Positions 43,839 through 52,160 of a DNA stretch of 64,000 bases are shown in pieces. Each line of letters opens with the position of its first letter. Within the stretch, counting starts at the first letter, position 1. The notes below the pieces were generated by a model. It worked only from the letters and a program-made list of their open reading frames with translations, was not told the DNA's origin and did no database searches. The stretch spans positions 434,001 to 498,000 of the forward strand of contig NZ_FOZM01000001.1 of the NCBI RefSeq assembly GCF_900114675.1, in the 5' to 3' direction. This DNA comes from Yoonia litorea (GTDB lineage Bacteria > Pseudomonadota > Alphaproteobacteria > Rhodobacterales > Rhodobacteraceae). Made by a program: the position numbers and the translations under genes.

Positions 43839-43937
43839 TGATTGCATCCCTTCTGGAGCCGCGTATTCTTCTCATCCGAATGTCACCGGTATTGGTTAAG
43901 AAATTCTTGCCTGCCGCATGTAAGGGGAGAGGCATCC

Positions 43938-44216
43938 ATGCCGCCTGAACAAGCTGAGGTCATCGCGATACAGGCATTGGGCTGGTTGGCCGGGAATGAC
44001 GAGCTTTGCCCTGTTTTCCTCGGCTCAACGGGCGGAACGGTCGAAGAATTGCGAAACCGCGCGACCGATCCGGCCTTTCTCGCATCCGTGCTTGAGTTTA
44101 TCACGATGGACGACGCATGGGTCGTTGCTTTCTGTGATACAGTCGGACTTGCCTACGATTTGCCGCTACGCGCACGCTATGCCTTGCCAGGCGCGGAGCA
44201 GGTGAACTGGACCTAG
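43938..44216 (+). CDS. DUF3572 family protein
   Basis: A 92-residue protein (PPEQAEVIAIQALGWLAGNDELCPVFLGSTGGTVEELRNRATDPAFLASVLEFITMDD). It matches the DUF3572 plan and is frequently found beside pleD-type genes in alphaproteobacteria. Function unknown. AGGGGAGAGG lies before the ATG at 43938. It is divergent from the diguanylate cyclase and overlaps the stop of the convergent reductive dehalogenase gene by 4 bases. Confidence 0.75.
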   Translation: MPPEQAEVIAIQALGWLAGNDELCPVFLGSTGGTVEELRNRATDPAFLASVLEFITMDDAWVVAFCDTVGLAYDLPLRARYALPGAEQVNWT

Positions 44217-47200
44217 AGATCGATTTTCACAACCCCGCCTGCGTCAGTCGCGCGACTCTGGCACAGGATCATTTCAGTTTGCCGCTGCGCCTTGGACAGA
44301 ACGAAGTCGCGATGCTCGACCTTGCCTGACAGCACGCCACACTTGCAGACACCGCAAAGCCCGTCGCTGCATTTTACGTCCACATGGACGCCCGCGGCGA
44401 TTAACGCATCAGAGGCAGACTGATCGGCAGGCACAGCGATCTGTCGCCCGTCGCGGAGTTCCAACGTAAAGGCGTGGTTTTCGTAGTCGGGCTGTTCGGG
44501 GACAGCGAAATATTCAAGGTGCCGTGCTTCCTCTGGAAAGCCGTTTAACTCTGCCGCCGTCATCACAGCGGCCATATAGGTATCGGGGCCGCAGGTGTAG
44601 ATATGCGCGCCCTCGGTGTATCCGGTAAAAGTCGCAAGGTCGGCTCGGGTGCCTTCGTCAGAGATGTGCAGATGGACACGTTCAGCCCAAGGCATGGCGG
44701 CCAGATCATCAAGAAACCCCGCCTCGGCCCGCGTGCGCATGCTGTAGTGCAGGGCAAAGTCCGCACCGATGGCATGTAGACGGTGTGCCATAGCGATCAT
44801 GGGTGTGATACCGATACCGCCCCCGAAAAGCAGTGTCTTTGTTGCGTCCTCGACCAGTGGGAAATGGTTGATCGGTTTCGAGATAAAGACCCGCCGCCCT
44901 TCGCTGAAGATCCGGTGCATCAGTTTGGACCCGCCGCGCCCCGCATCTTCGCGCAAAACGGCAATCTGGTATTTGCTCCGGTCCGCCGGGTCGCCAGAGA
45001 GGGAGTATTGCCGAAAGAACTCAGGTGTTACGACCACGTCGATATGTGCGCCTGCGGTCGCAGGAGGCAGGTCGCTGCCGTCGGGCAGCGCGAATTCGTA
45101 TTTCGTCACCCCGTCGCTCATCTTTTCGGCTTTGGTGATGACCGCTGCGAGCATCGGTGCCTCGCCCTGATCGGCGGCATAGATATGCTCTGGCGGCTGA
45201 CCTTGGGCGCGGCGCTTGCGGTGTTCCTCGGCGCTGATCATTCCCTCATAGGCCGCGATCCCCGCCTCGCGATCCATCGGCGCAGGCCAAGGGTAGGGCG
45301 GAGGTGCAAGTGGTGCGGGATAGACGGCGAGTGTCTGGTCTTCGAAGCGTAGATCGAGGTCAGTTTGCAGTTCACGTGCGTTCACCGGATGGCGGGACGG
45401 GCGGTAGGCACCATCGTCCTCCATCTCCAGATCCCACCACCATTTCTTGACCGGATTAATGCCGCCGTTGCCGAGTGCGTCATCAAGTTTCGCAAGCGCC
45501 TTGGCGGCCTGCGGGACGGTCATGGCGAGCTTGCGGAATGGCGCTTCGGCAAAGAGCCCCTCAAGGTTCCAGGGGCAGGTCTTCATACAACGCCCGCACA
45601 TTGCGCCGTTCTTCTGGCTGACGCGGTAGGTGGTGCATTTCTGGCTATCTGACTTCCAGATTTCGTAGCCGTTGAACATCAGCTTGGGACCAGCGGTGAT
45701 TGCCCCCGAAGGGCATTCTCGGGCGCATTTGTTGCAGGCGTCGCAGAATTTTTGCAGACCAAAGTCGATCGGCTTGTCATGCGTCATCGGCATGTTCGTG
45801 GTGACAACACCGGATTTCAGGCGGGGGCCGAGGAAGGGGTTAAGGATGACCTCACCGATCCGGCTCACCTCACCAATTCCCGAGAGCAGCAAAAGCGGCG
45901 GATGCAGCACCTCTTCATCCATCGCCGAATGCACGCGTGCCTCATAGCCGAGGTTGCGCAGGTGTTGGGCCAAAACGCCACCCAAGAGCGAGAACCGCAG
46001 ATAGGCCCGCATGGATTGCGCGCAGGCGATCCAATCATCGCCCGAGGCGCCCTCCATCGTCTCATGGCCCTGATCGACGATCATCGAGATTGCATGGTCG
46101 TGGTATGGCGTGATCGGGTCGCCCTTGGCGTCGTGGCTGTAGTAGGCAAAGTCGGGGCAGGCGCTCAGGCCGACGGCATCCACACCAAGGAAGTAGAGAG
46201 CCGCCTTGATGTTGGCGGCATTGGTCTCTGGCGTTGTCTCGGCAGGGGTGCCTTTGGGTGCACCGTCCTGTAGCAGGACAAAAGCCCCCATCGTGGTGCG
46301 AAACGCAAAGGCCGAGGCGGACTTACGCACGAAGTTTCCGTTCTTGGTCGCGTCCTGTACGGTCTTGCCAAGATCTCCGAAAAGCCCGCGCGCAAACATA
46401 TTCGCGCGTTTTGGAACGCGGGCCACATTGGCGCGGTCGATATAGGTGGTGGTGTCATCGACTCGCTTGAGCGTCTCGAAGGGATGCGGGCCAAGGTGGT
46501 AATCGCGACGCGCGAAAGGATCGCGGGTGCGCGCTGATTTTGCGTAGGTGCCGAGGCCCGTCTGATAGCTCATCGGTGGCCGCTGCCCCGGCACCAACGG
46601 GTCATCTGCGGTCATTTCCAAAGTCGTTGTGACAGCCGCCAGTCCATAGCGGTTACCCGTAAACGGGTTCAGCAGTTTGCCATCCTCAAGCGCAACCAAC
46701 CCCGCCTGCGCGGCGAGCGCGCCCAGATGCACGTCGGAAGCTGCCATCGAATGAGCCCGCGCGTCATAGCCGAGCGTGCGTATGTAGCTGGCCAGCACCA
46801 CAGCGGTTTCCATTCCGCGCAGGCAGGCACGGTGTGGGAGGGCGTCCTTGATCCAGTCGCTCCCGACCTCATCATCACGCGGTTCGCGAGGGTGGTCGTA
46901 AAGAAAGACAAGCGCGTGTCTGTGATGGCGGCAATCCTGTGGCGGCATCGCCATGCTTTCGCGCAGGTTGGCAAGGATCACGTCGATCCCTGCTGCAAGG
47001 GTCGAGGGCTGCATTGTGCGCAACTTTTCGGCCAGTCGGTCCACATCGGGATTAGTAAGCGGTTCGGCTAACCATCCGGCCTCCGGTATCTGGCAGACCC
47101 CCACCATGGCCGCATCACAATAGTAGCCGAAGGCCTTGAGATGATTGGCTCTTTCAGTCAGGTCATTCGGGATCTCAGCGACCTCGCGCTTGACCAGTCC

Positions 47201-47398
47201 GTCGCGCGTAGCATCAAGCATCGCCTGATATTCCTGCATTGCGCCCACGATACTTTGCGGATCATCGGAGCGGCGAAAGCTCAGGCCCGCCATTGGCGGC
47301 AAGTCGGTCAAATCGACGTGGGGCTGCCGCTGCAGTGCCTCCAGCGGGAAGGGGCCAAGGTGCATCGGGCGGGACTTGTAGGAGCGCAACTTTAACAT
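44213..47398 (-). CDS. Self-sufficient (catabolic) reductive dehalogenase fused to a flavin/2Fe-2S reductase
   Basis: A 1061-residue three-part protein. Residues 1 to about 710 resemble cobalamin-dependent RdhA of the soluble, aerobic type (NpRdhA, BhbA). There is no Tat signal. The binuclear ferredoxin part has C552/C555/C558/C562 and C588/C601/C604/C608. Residues 90-265 and 400-540 look like two copies of one cobalamin-domain fold. From about 745 on it is a phthalate-dioxygenase-reductase-like unit: flavin motif RQYSL (796-800), NAD(P) loop GGGIGITP (859-866), YTCGPD, and a plant-type 2Fe-2S site C1010/C1015/C1018/C1046. It should remove halogen, probably from an aryl halide, using NAD(P)H. 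The substrate is unknown. Confidence 0.93.
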   Translation of the reverse strand: MLKLRSYKSRPMHLGPFPLEALQRQPHVDLTDLPPMAGLSFRRSDDPQSIVGAMQEYQAMLDATRDGLVKREVAEIPNDLTERANHLKAFGYYCDAAMVGVCQIPEAGWLAEPLTNPDVDRLAEKLRTMQPSTLAAGIDVILANLRESMAMPPQDCRHHRHALVFLYDHPREPRDDEVGSDWIKDALPHRACLRGMETAVVLASYIRTLGYDARAHSMAASDVHLGALAAQAGLVALEDGKLLNPFTGNRYGLAAVTTTLEMTADDPLVPGQRPPMSYQTGLGTYAKSARTRDPFARRDYHLGPHPFETLKRVDDTTTYIDRANVARVPKRANMFARGLFGDLGKTVQDATKNGNFVRKSASAFAFRTTMGAFVLLQDGAPKGTPAETTPETNAANIKAALYFLGVDAVGLSACPDFAYYSHDAKGDPITPYHDHAISMIVDQGHETMEGASGDDWIACAQSMRAYLRFSLLGGVLAQHLRNLGYEARVHSAMDEEVLHPPLLLLSGIGEVSRIGEVILNPFLGPRLKSGVVTTNMPMTHDKPIDFGLQKFCDACNKCARECPSGAITAGPKLMFNGYEIWKSDSQKCTTYRVSQKNGAMCGRCMKTCPWNLEGLFAEAPFRKLAMTVPQAAKALAKLDDALGNGGINPVKKWWWDLEMEDDGAYRPSRHPVNARELQTDLDLRFEDQTLAVYPAPLAPPPYPWPAPMDREAGIAAYEGMISAEEHRKRRAQGQPPEHIYAADQGEAPMLAAVITKAEKMSDGVTKYEFALPDGSDLPPATAGAHIDVVVTPEFFRQYSLSGDPADRSKYQIAVLREDAGRGGSKLMHRIFSEGRRVFISKPINHFPLVEDATKTLLFGGGIGITPMIAMAHRLHAIGADFALHYSMRTRAEAGFLDDLAAMPWAERVHLHISDEGTRADLATFTGYTEGAHIYTCGPDTYMAAVMTAAELNGFPEEARHLEYFAVPEQPDYENHAFTLELRDGRQIAVPADQSASDALIAAGVHVDVKCSDGLCGVCKCGVLSGKVEHRDFVLSKAQRQTEMILCQSRATDAGGVVKIDL

Positions 47399-47401
47399 CG
47401 G

Positions 47402-47435
47402 TTGACACCGTCCGCGCGTCGGGGTCCGGTGTCAA
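47402..47435. promoter_or_regulatory. Perfect inverted repeat in the reductive dehalogenase / HAD divergent gap
   Basis: TTGACACCG (47402-47410) and CGGTGTCAA (47427-47435), 9-bp perfect arms with a 16-base spacer. The gap is only 58 bases. The left arm lies 3 bases before the dehalogenase ATG and the right arm 21 bases before the HAD gene. It could be a shared operator; as RNA it would also form a stem next to the dehalogenase start codon, which lacks a good ribosome binding site. Confidence 0.6.
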
Positions 47436-47456
47436 TGCAAAGGCAGAGGGCAGCAC

Positions 47457-48161
47457 ATGATCAAGGGCATAATCTTCGACAAGGACGGCACGCTCTTCGA
47501 CTTCAACGCGACATGGGGCACGTGGGCGCGCGGGATGCTGGAGGCCGAGACAGGTGGCGACCCGGTTCTCTTTGCGCGGTTGGCCGAGGCGCTGGGCTAT
47601 GACACGAATGCCAACCGGTTTGCGGCGGGCAGCGTGGTGATTGCATCGACCGTGGGTGAGGTCGCTGATGTCATTCAACGTGTTCTTGGTCTGACTGATC
47701 GCTCGGCTCTGCTGGACCGGATGAACAGCGCCGCCTCTGAAGTCCAGCAGGTTGAGGCGGTGCCATTGCGCCCCTATTACGAAGACCTCCGCTCCGCAGG
47801 CTTCAAGCTTGGGATTGCCACTAACGATGCCGAAGCCCCGGCGCGGCGACATCTGGAACGGGCGGGCGTTGCTGAGCTTTTCGACTTTATCGCGGGATAT
47901 GACAGCGGATTTGGTGCCAAACCTGAACCGGGTCAGCTGATCGGATTTTCCGAAATCGTGGCGCTGGACCCCGCAGAGTGCCTCATGGTTGGCGACAGCA
48001 CCCACGACCTGCACGCCGGTCGCGCAGCGGGGATGCGCACTGTTGGTGTGCTGACAGGCCCAGCGCCACGCGAAGAACTTGCCCCCCATGCAGATGCTGT
48101 GCTGGCCCACATCGGGGAAATCCCTGACTGGTTGGCAGAAGAAAATCTGACCCCGCTCTAA
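47457..48161 (+). CDS. HAD-family hydrolase (phosphoglycolate phosphatase-like)
   Basis: A 234-residue HAD phosphatase: DKDGTLFDF (motif I, catalytic Asp, residues 8-14), IATND (motif II), GAKPEPGQ (motif III Lys) and MVGDSTHDLHAGRAAGM (motif IV). The fit to the Gph type is good, but the substrate is not certain. A haloacid dehalogenase in the strict sense is less likely, because the second motif I residue pair is D-K-D. It is divergent from the reductive dehalogenase and 85 bases before the methyltransferase gene. Confidence 0.9.
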   Translation: MIKGIIFDKDGTLFDFNATWGTWARGMLEAETGGDPVLFARLAEALGYDTNANRFAAGSVVIASTVGEVADVIQRVLGLTDRSALLDRMNSAASEVQQVEAVPLRPYYEDLRSAGFKLGIATNDAEAPARRHLERAGVAELFDFIAGYDSGFGAKPEPGQLIGFSEIVALDPAECLMVGDSTHDLHAGRAAGMRTVGVLTGPAPREELAPHADAVLAHIGEIPDWLAEENLTPL

Positions 48162-48246
48162 AATCGACAGCTTATGTCGGTTTTCCGTCATCCGCCGGTC
48201 ATGACCTCTGCAACTGTGATGAGTGAGACTGTCGAAAGGCTTCATG

Positions 48247-49809
48247 ATGACGGATGCAGGCATAAAAACACGCAGACGTGGCGGCGGACGGGCGGGGGCC
48301 GCGAACCGGCGCGGCACGGCGACAATCGAACAGATGCCATGGCGTATCCCCGTCAACACCGATCGCCCGACCGAACCCTTGAACGAAGAAGGCGTGGCGG
48401 CGATCCATGATGGCGCCATGCGTATCCTTGAAGACATCGGGATCGAATTCCTGAACGAAGAGGCGCTGGAGCTTTTCAAAGAGGCTGGTTGCACCGTCAA
48501 CGGCACCAATGTCCGTATGGGGCGCGACTGGGTGATGGAGATGCTTGGCCACGCGCCTGCGCAATTTGATATCACCCCGCGGAATCCCGACCGCAAAATC
48601 ACGATTGGCGGCAATCATATCCTGTTCGGCAATGTCTCTTCCCCGCCGAATTACTTCGATCTGGAGATCGGCAAGAAGGTTTCCGGAAGCCGCGAGCAAT
48701 GCGCAAACCTGCTGCGATTGACACAGTATTTCAACTGTATCCACTTTGCTGGTGGCTATCCGGTGGAACCGGTGGACGTCCACGCCTCGGTCCGGCACCT
48801 CGATGTTGTTTACGACAAAATGACCCTGACCGACAAAGTTGCCCATGCTTACTCTCTTGGCAAAGAGCGGGTCGAAGATGTGATGGAGATGGTCAAGATC
48901 GCTGGTGGTCTTAGCGAAGAGGAATTCTCCGCCGAGCCGCATATGTACACCAACATCAACTCCACCTCGCCACTCAAGCACGACATTCCCATGATTGACG
49001 GGTGCTTGCGCTGTGTGCGGCGCGGGCAGGCGGTGATCGTGACGCCATTTACTTTGGCAGGCGCAATGGCGCCCGTGACCATGGCAGGAGCCGTCACGCT
49101 TTCGATTGCCGAGGCGCTGAGTGCAATTGCACTGTTCCAGTACGTCCGCCCTGGCTCACCTTGCGTCATAGGGACCTTCACCAGCAACGTCGATATGAAG
49201 TCTGGCGCCCCCGCCTTTGGCACGCCGGAATACATGCGCGCGACACAGATCACTGGGCAGATGGCGCGTTTCTATGGCTTGCCCATGCGCGCCTCTGGCG
49301 TTTGTGCGGCGAACGTGCCTGACGGGCAGGCGATGTGGGAAACGTCGAACTCGCTTTGGTCAGCGGTACAGTCAGGGACGAATGTCGTCTATCACGCGGC
49401 TGGCTGGCTTGAGGGCGGGCTGATCGCAAGCCCCGAGAAATTCATCATGGATTGCGAGGTTATCCAGATGATCCAGCGCTATATGGAGCCGTCTGTCATC
49501 GACACCTCACCCGATGCCATTGCCGTTGATGCTATTGAGGAAGTCGGGCCGAATGGGCATTTCTTCGGCATCCAGCATACGCAGGACCGCTACGAAGAGG
49601 CGTTCTATCAGCCTTTCGTTTCCGATTGGCGCAACTTCGAGGCTTGGGAGGCTGCAGGGTCGGTCTGGACCGCCGAGCGGGCGCACCGTATCTTCAAAGA
49701 GATTATCTCAAATTTCGAAGCCCCGCCGATGGACGAGGACATCCGCGAGGAACTCGAAGCCTTCGTCGCGCGCCGCAAGGAAGAGGGCGGCGCACCGACT
49801 GATTTCTAG
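48247..49809 (+). CDS. Trimethylamine methyltransferase-family protein (MttB superfamily, no pyrrolysine)
   Basis: A 520-residue TIM-barrel protein of the MttB family. An Arg-rich leader (KTRRRGGGRAGAANRRG) precedes the barrel, with NYFDLEIGKKVSGS, MIDGCLRCVRRGQAVIVTPFTLAGAMAPVT and HFFGIQHTQDRYEEAFYQPFVSDW. The frame is not interrupted by an amber codon, so it belongs to the non-pyrrolysine group that includes glycine betaine methyltransferases. A corrinoid partner is expected, but none is in the window. AAAGG suits the ATG at 48247; an adjoining ATG at 48244 is possible. Confidence 0.9.
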   Translation: MTDAGIKTRRRGGGRAGAANRRGTATIEQMPWRIPVNTDRPTEPLNEEGVAAIHDGAMRILEDIGIEFLNEEALELFKEAGCTVNGTNVRMGRDWVMEMLGHAPAQFDITPRNPDRKITIGGNHILFGNVSSPPNYFDLEIGKKVSGSREQCANLLRLTQYFNCIHFAGGYPVEPVDVHASVRHLDVVYDKMTLTDKVAHAYSLGKERVEDVMEMVKIAGGLSEEEFSAEPHMYTNINSTSPLKHDIPMIDGCLRCVRRGQAVIVTPFTLAGAMAPVTMAGAVTLSIAEALSAIALFQYVRPGSPCVIGTFTSNVDMKSGAPAFGTPEYMRATQITGQMARFYGLPMRASGVCAANVPDGQAMWETSNSLWSAVQSGTNVVYHAAGWLEGGLIASPEKFIMDCEVIQMIQRYMEPSVIDTSPDAIAVDAIEEVGPNGHFFGIQHTQDRYEEAFYQPFVSDWRNFEAWEAAGSVWTAERAHRIFKEIISNFEAPPMDEDIREELEAFVARRKEEGGAPTDF

Positions 49810-49812
49810 AGG

Positions 49813-50868
49813 TTACTTATCACCGCTAAGGCATGTGACGAACTGGTTTGCCAAGCGCATCATCATGTCACTGTATAGATCGGGACCCGCGTCGAGCCCG
49901 ACGCCGACGGCGTCAATCTGAGCGGTACGGACCTCGGTCCCTTCGATGATCAGATTGGCCCAACGGTCACCGATTTCAGCATCGCTAAAGACGCAGACGA
50001 CGTTGCTTTCGGATAGCTCTTCGCGGATTTCAGCGATCTGCGCAGGCCCTGGTGTGCGGGCGTCGCTCCCACTGATAGAGGCCTGAGCGGTCAGACCGTA
50101 GCGCACCTCGAAATACTGATAGCCGTCGTGCGGCAGGACGTAGGCGCGGTCAGACAGGCCTTCCATGCTTGCCGCGATCTCTGCATCCAAGGCAGCGAGG
50201 CCGGCGACAGCCGCCTTTGCGTTTTCTGCGTATGTTGCGGCGTTTTCAGGGTCGGCTGCGCTCAGCTCTGCTGCAATTGCGGCAAGCCAAATCTGTGCAA
50301 CCTGTGGATCGGTCCATGCGTGCGGATCGAAATCACCGTGATCATGGGCGTGGCCATGTCCGTGATCATGCTTGTCGTCATCATGCCCATGGTCATCATG
50401 TGCGTGGTCGTCGTGCCCGTGGTCATTGTGCCCGTGATCATGGTTGTGACCATCATCATTTTGGTGCGCGTCATGATCGTGATCGTGGTCATCATGGCCG
50501 TGGTCGCCATGCCCATGCCCATGGTCTCCCGCCTCGCGAATATCGAGCTGTGTCCAGCCTTCAGTCTCAAGCAGGCTGATATGCGCTGCACTGCCAGCCA
50601 ATGTCTCCAGCGGTTCAGCGAGCCAAGGTGTCAGTCCCTCGCCAACCCAGAATACAATATCCGCGTCACCGAGCGCTTGCGCATCACTGGGGCGCAGCGC
50701 GAAATCGTGAGGGTCGGCACCCGGCGGCAGCAGCACATCCGGTGTCCCCAGATCGCCCATGACTTGTGCTGTCAGACTGTGGATCGGGGCGATATCCGTC
50801 ATGACGCGTGGCACGTCGGCAAGCGCGGGGAGTGGAAGAAGGCAAACAGGCAGGGCAAAACGAATCAT
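49813..50868 (-). CDS. znuA: Zinc ABC transporter, periplasmic binding protein
   Basis: A 351-residue cluster 9 binding protein with signal peptide (to about ALA-DVPRV). Zinc ligands are visible in IAPIHSL (His30), PGADPHDFALRPSD and DPHAWTDP, plus Asp near the end. A very long His/Asp-rich loop spans about 113-181 and probably traps zinc before transfer. AAGGA precedes the ATG. It is divergent from zur-znuC-znuB across a 69-base gap with a Zur box. Confidence 0.95.
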   Translation of the reverse strand: MIRFALPVCLLPLPALADVPRVMTDIAPIHSLTAQVMGDLGTPDVLLPPGADPHDFALRPSDAQALGDADIVFWVGEGLTPWLAEPLETLAGSAAHISLLETEGWTQLDIREAGDHGHGHGDHGHDDHDHDHDAHQNDDGHNHDHGHNDHGHDDHAHDDHGHDDDKHDHGHGHAHDHGDFDPHAWTDPQVAQIWLAAIAAELSAADPENAATYAENAKAAVAGLAALDAEIAASMEGLSDRAYVLPHDGYQYFEVRYGLTAQASISGSDARTPGPAQIAEIREELSESNVVCVFSDAEIGDRWANLIIEGTEVRTAQIDAVGVGLDAGPDLYSDMMMRLANQFVTCLSGDK

Positions 50869-50911
50869 CTGGCAGTCCTTGTTCTTGAAAATCGCGGATG
50901 CTATAAAGTGT

Positions 50912-50923
50912 ATGTTATAACAT
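50912..50923. promoter_or_regulatory. Zur box in the znuA / zur divergent promoter
   Basis: Perfect 12-bp palindrome ATGTTATAACAT, the core of known proteobacterial Zur sites. It lies 44 bases from the znuA start and 15 bases from the zur ATG, so one zinc-loaded Zur dimer pair could repress both directions. Confidence 0.75.
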
Positions 50924-50937
50924 CACAAGGGCAAGGG

Positions 50938-51417
50938 ATGCCTCACGATACACTTGGTTTCGCAAGCCATGATCATGGGTCTTGCGTGAGGGCGGCTTTG
51001 GCTGAGGCCGAGGCTGCCAGTGCTGCGCGCAAGGTGCAGCTCACCCCTGTGCGCAGGCGCGTGCTCGAGATCCTGCTGGAAAGCCATGCGGCGATGGGCG
51101 CTTATGATGTGCTGGCACGTTTGGATGCCGAAGGGTTGGGATCAAAGCCACCCGTAGCCTATCGTGCGCTTTCGTTCCTTGTGGAACAGGGGTTTGTGCA
51201 TCGGATCGAAAAGCTGAACGCGTTTGTCGCCTGTGCACGTCCGGGGTCGGAACACGATCCGGCGTTCATGATATGCCGTGCCTGCGGGAAGGTGGCCGAG
51301 GCGCAGGTCAGTGCAGCACTTGCACAGCCTGCCGCTGCCAGTGGATTCGTCGTCGAACGGACAGTCGTTGAAGCGGAGGGCCTGTGCCCCGCATGCCAAC
51401 CGGAGGCCCGCACATGA
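50938..51417 (+). CDS. zur: Fur-family zinc uptake regulator
   Basis: A 159-residue Fur-family repressor. The winged helix (LTPVRRRVLEILLESHAAMGAYDVLARLD) is followed by the metal domain with two Cys pairs, CRACGK and CPAC, which hold structural zinc. An N-terminal extension with His residues is present. Zur identity follows from the znu neighbours and the box upstream. The frame is open far upstream, opposite znuA, but the AAGGG-preceded ATG at 50938 is the sensible start. It overlaps znuC by 4 bases. Confidence 0.92.
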   Translation: MPHDTLGFASHDHGSCVRAALAEAEAASAARKVQLTPVRRRVLEILLESHAAMGAYDVLARLDAEGLGSKPPVAYRALSFLVEQGFVHRIEKLNAFVACARPGSEHDPAFMICRACGKVAEAQVSAALAQPAAASGFVVERTVVEAEGLCPACQPEART

Positions 51418-52160
51418 GCCTGATTGATGCGCGCAATATCACCTTCGGTCATGGGGCTGCGCCAGTTTTGCAGAATGTCAGCCTTTCCCTGGAGCAGGGT
51501 GAAATCGTCACGATCGTTGGCCCGAACGGCTCTGGCAAGTCGACACTCTTGCGGGTGCTCATCGGTGCGCTGAAGGCACAAAAGGGTACGGTTCGCCAAA
51601 AGGCGGGGTTGAAAATCGGTTACGTTCCACAAAGGCTGCATATCGACCCGACTTTGCCGATTACAGTCAGGCGTTTTCTCAATCTTCCACTTGCTGTCAG
51701 CAAGACTGATGCCGATCAGGCGTTGATCACAGCAGGCGTGGCAGGCGTCGCAGAAAGACAGATGTCGGCGCTCTCGGGTGGGCAGTTCCAGCGGGTGCTG
51801 CTGGCGCGGGCAATCCTGTCGCGACCAGATATTTTGATGCTTGATGAGGCGACGCAAGGTCTCGACCAACCGGGATCTGCTTCTTTCTATCGTCAAATTG
51901 ATGCGGTTCGTCGTGATCTTGGGTGTGCCGTTCTTATGGTCAGCCACGAATTGCATGTCGTGATGAGTGCCTCTGACCGGGTGATTTGTCTGAATGGCCA
52001 CATTTGTTGTGAAGGCACACCGGAGGTGGTCTCTGCCGCGCCGGCATATCGCGAGTTGTTCGGCACAGGGACCGGTGGTGCGCTGGCCCTTTACAGACAC
52101 GACCACGATCACGGGCATGACCATGATCACGATCACCACCACCATGAGGCAGCCGAATAA
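51414..52160 (+). CDS. znuC: Zinc ABC transporter, ATP-binding protein with His-rich tail
   Basis: A 248-residue ABC ATPase: Walker A GPNGSGKST, Q-loop GYVPQR, signature LSGGQFQRV, Walker B ILMLDEAT and switch His in VSHELHV. The C-terminus carries a His/Asp-rich stretch (RHDHDHGHDHDHDHHHHE) of about 18 residues, which is not usual for an ATPase subunit and may bind cytosolic zinc. It overlaps zur upstream and shares a TAATG junction with znuB. Confidence 0.95.
   Translation: MSLIDARNITFGHGAAPVLQNVSLSLEQGEIVTIVGPNGSGKSTLLRVLIGALKAQKGTVRQKAGLKIGYVPQRLHIDPTLPITVRRFLNLPLAVSKTDADQALITAGVAGVAERQMSALSGGQFQRVLLARAILSRPDILMLDEATQGLDQPGSASFYRQIDAVRRDLGCAVLMVSHELHVVMSASDRVICLNGHICCEGTPEVVSAAPAYRELFGTGTGGALALYRHDHDHGHDHDHDHHHHEAAE

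Noticed and set aside
47457-48161. HAD gene as a haloacid dehalogenase partner of the reductive dehalogenase
   Set aside because: Motif I is DKDGT, typical of phosphatases; L-2-haloacid dehalogenases have a different motif I with no second Asp.
48247-49809. Pyrrolysine-containing trimethylamine methyltransferase MttB
   Set aside because: The frame has no internal amber codon, so it belongs to the non-pyrrolysine group.
50128-50937. Long upstream extension of the zur reading frame
   Set aside because: It reads through the complement of the His-rich znuA gene. The ATG at 50938 with AAGGG and the family N-terminus is a better start.
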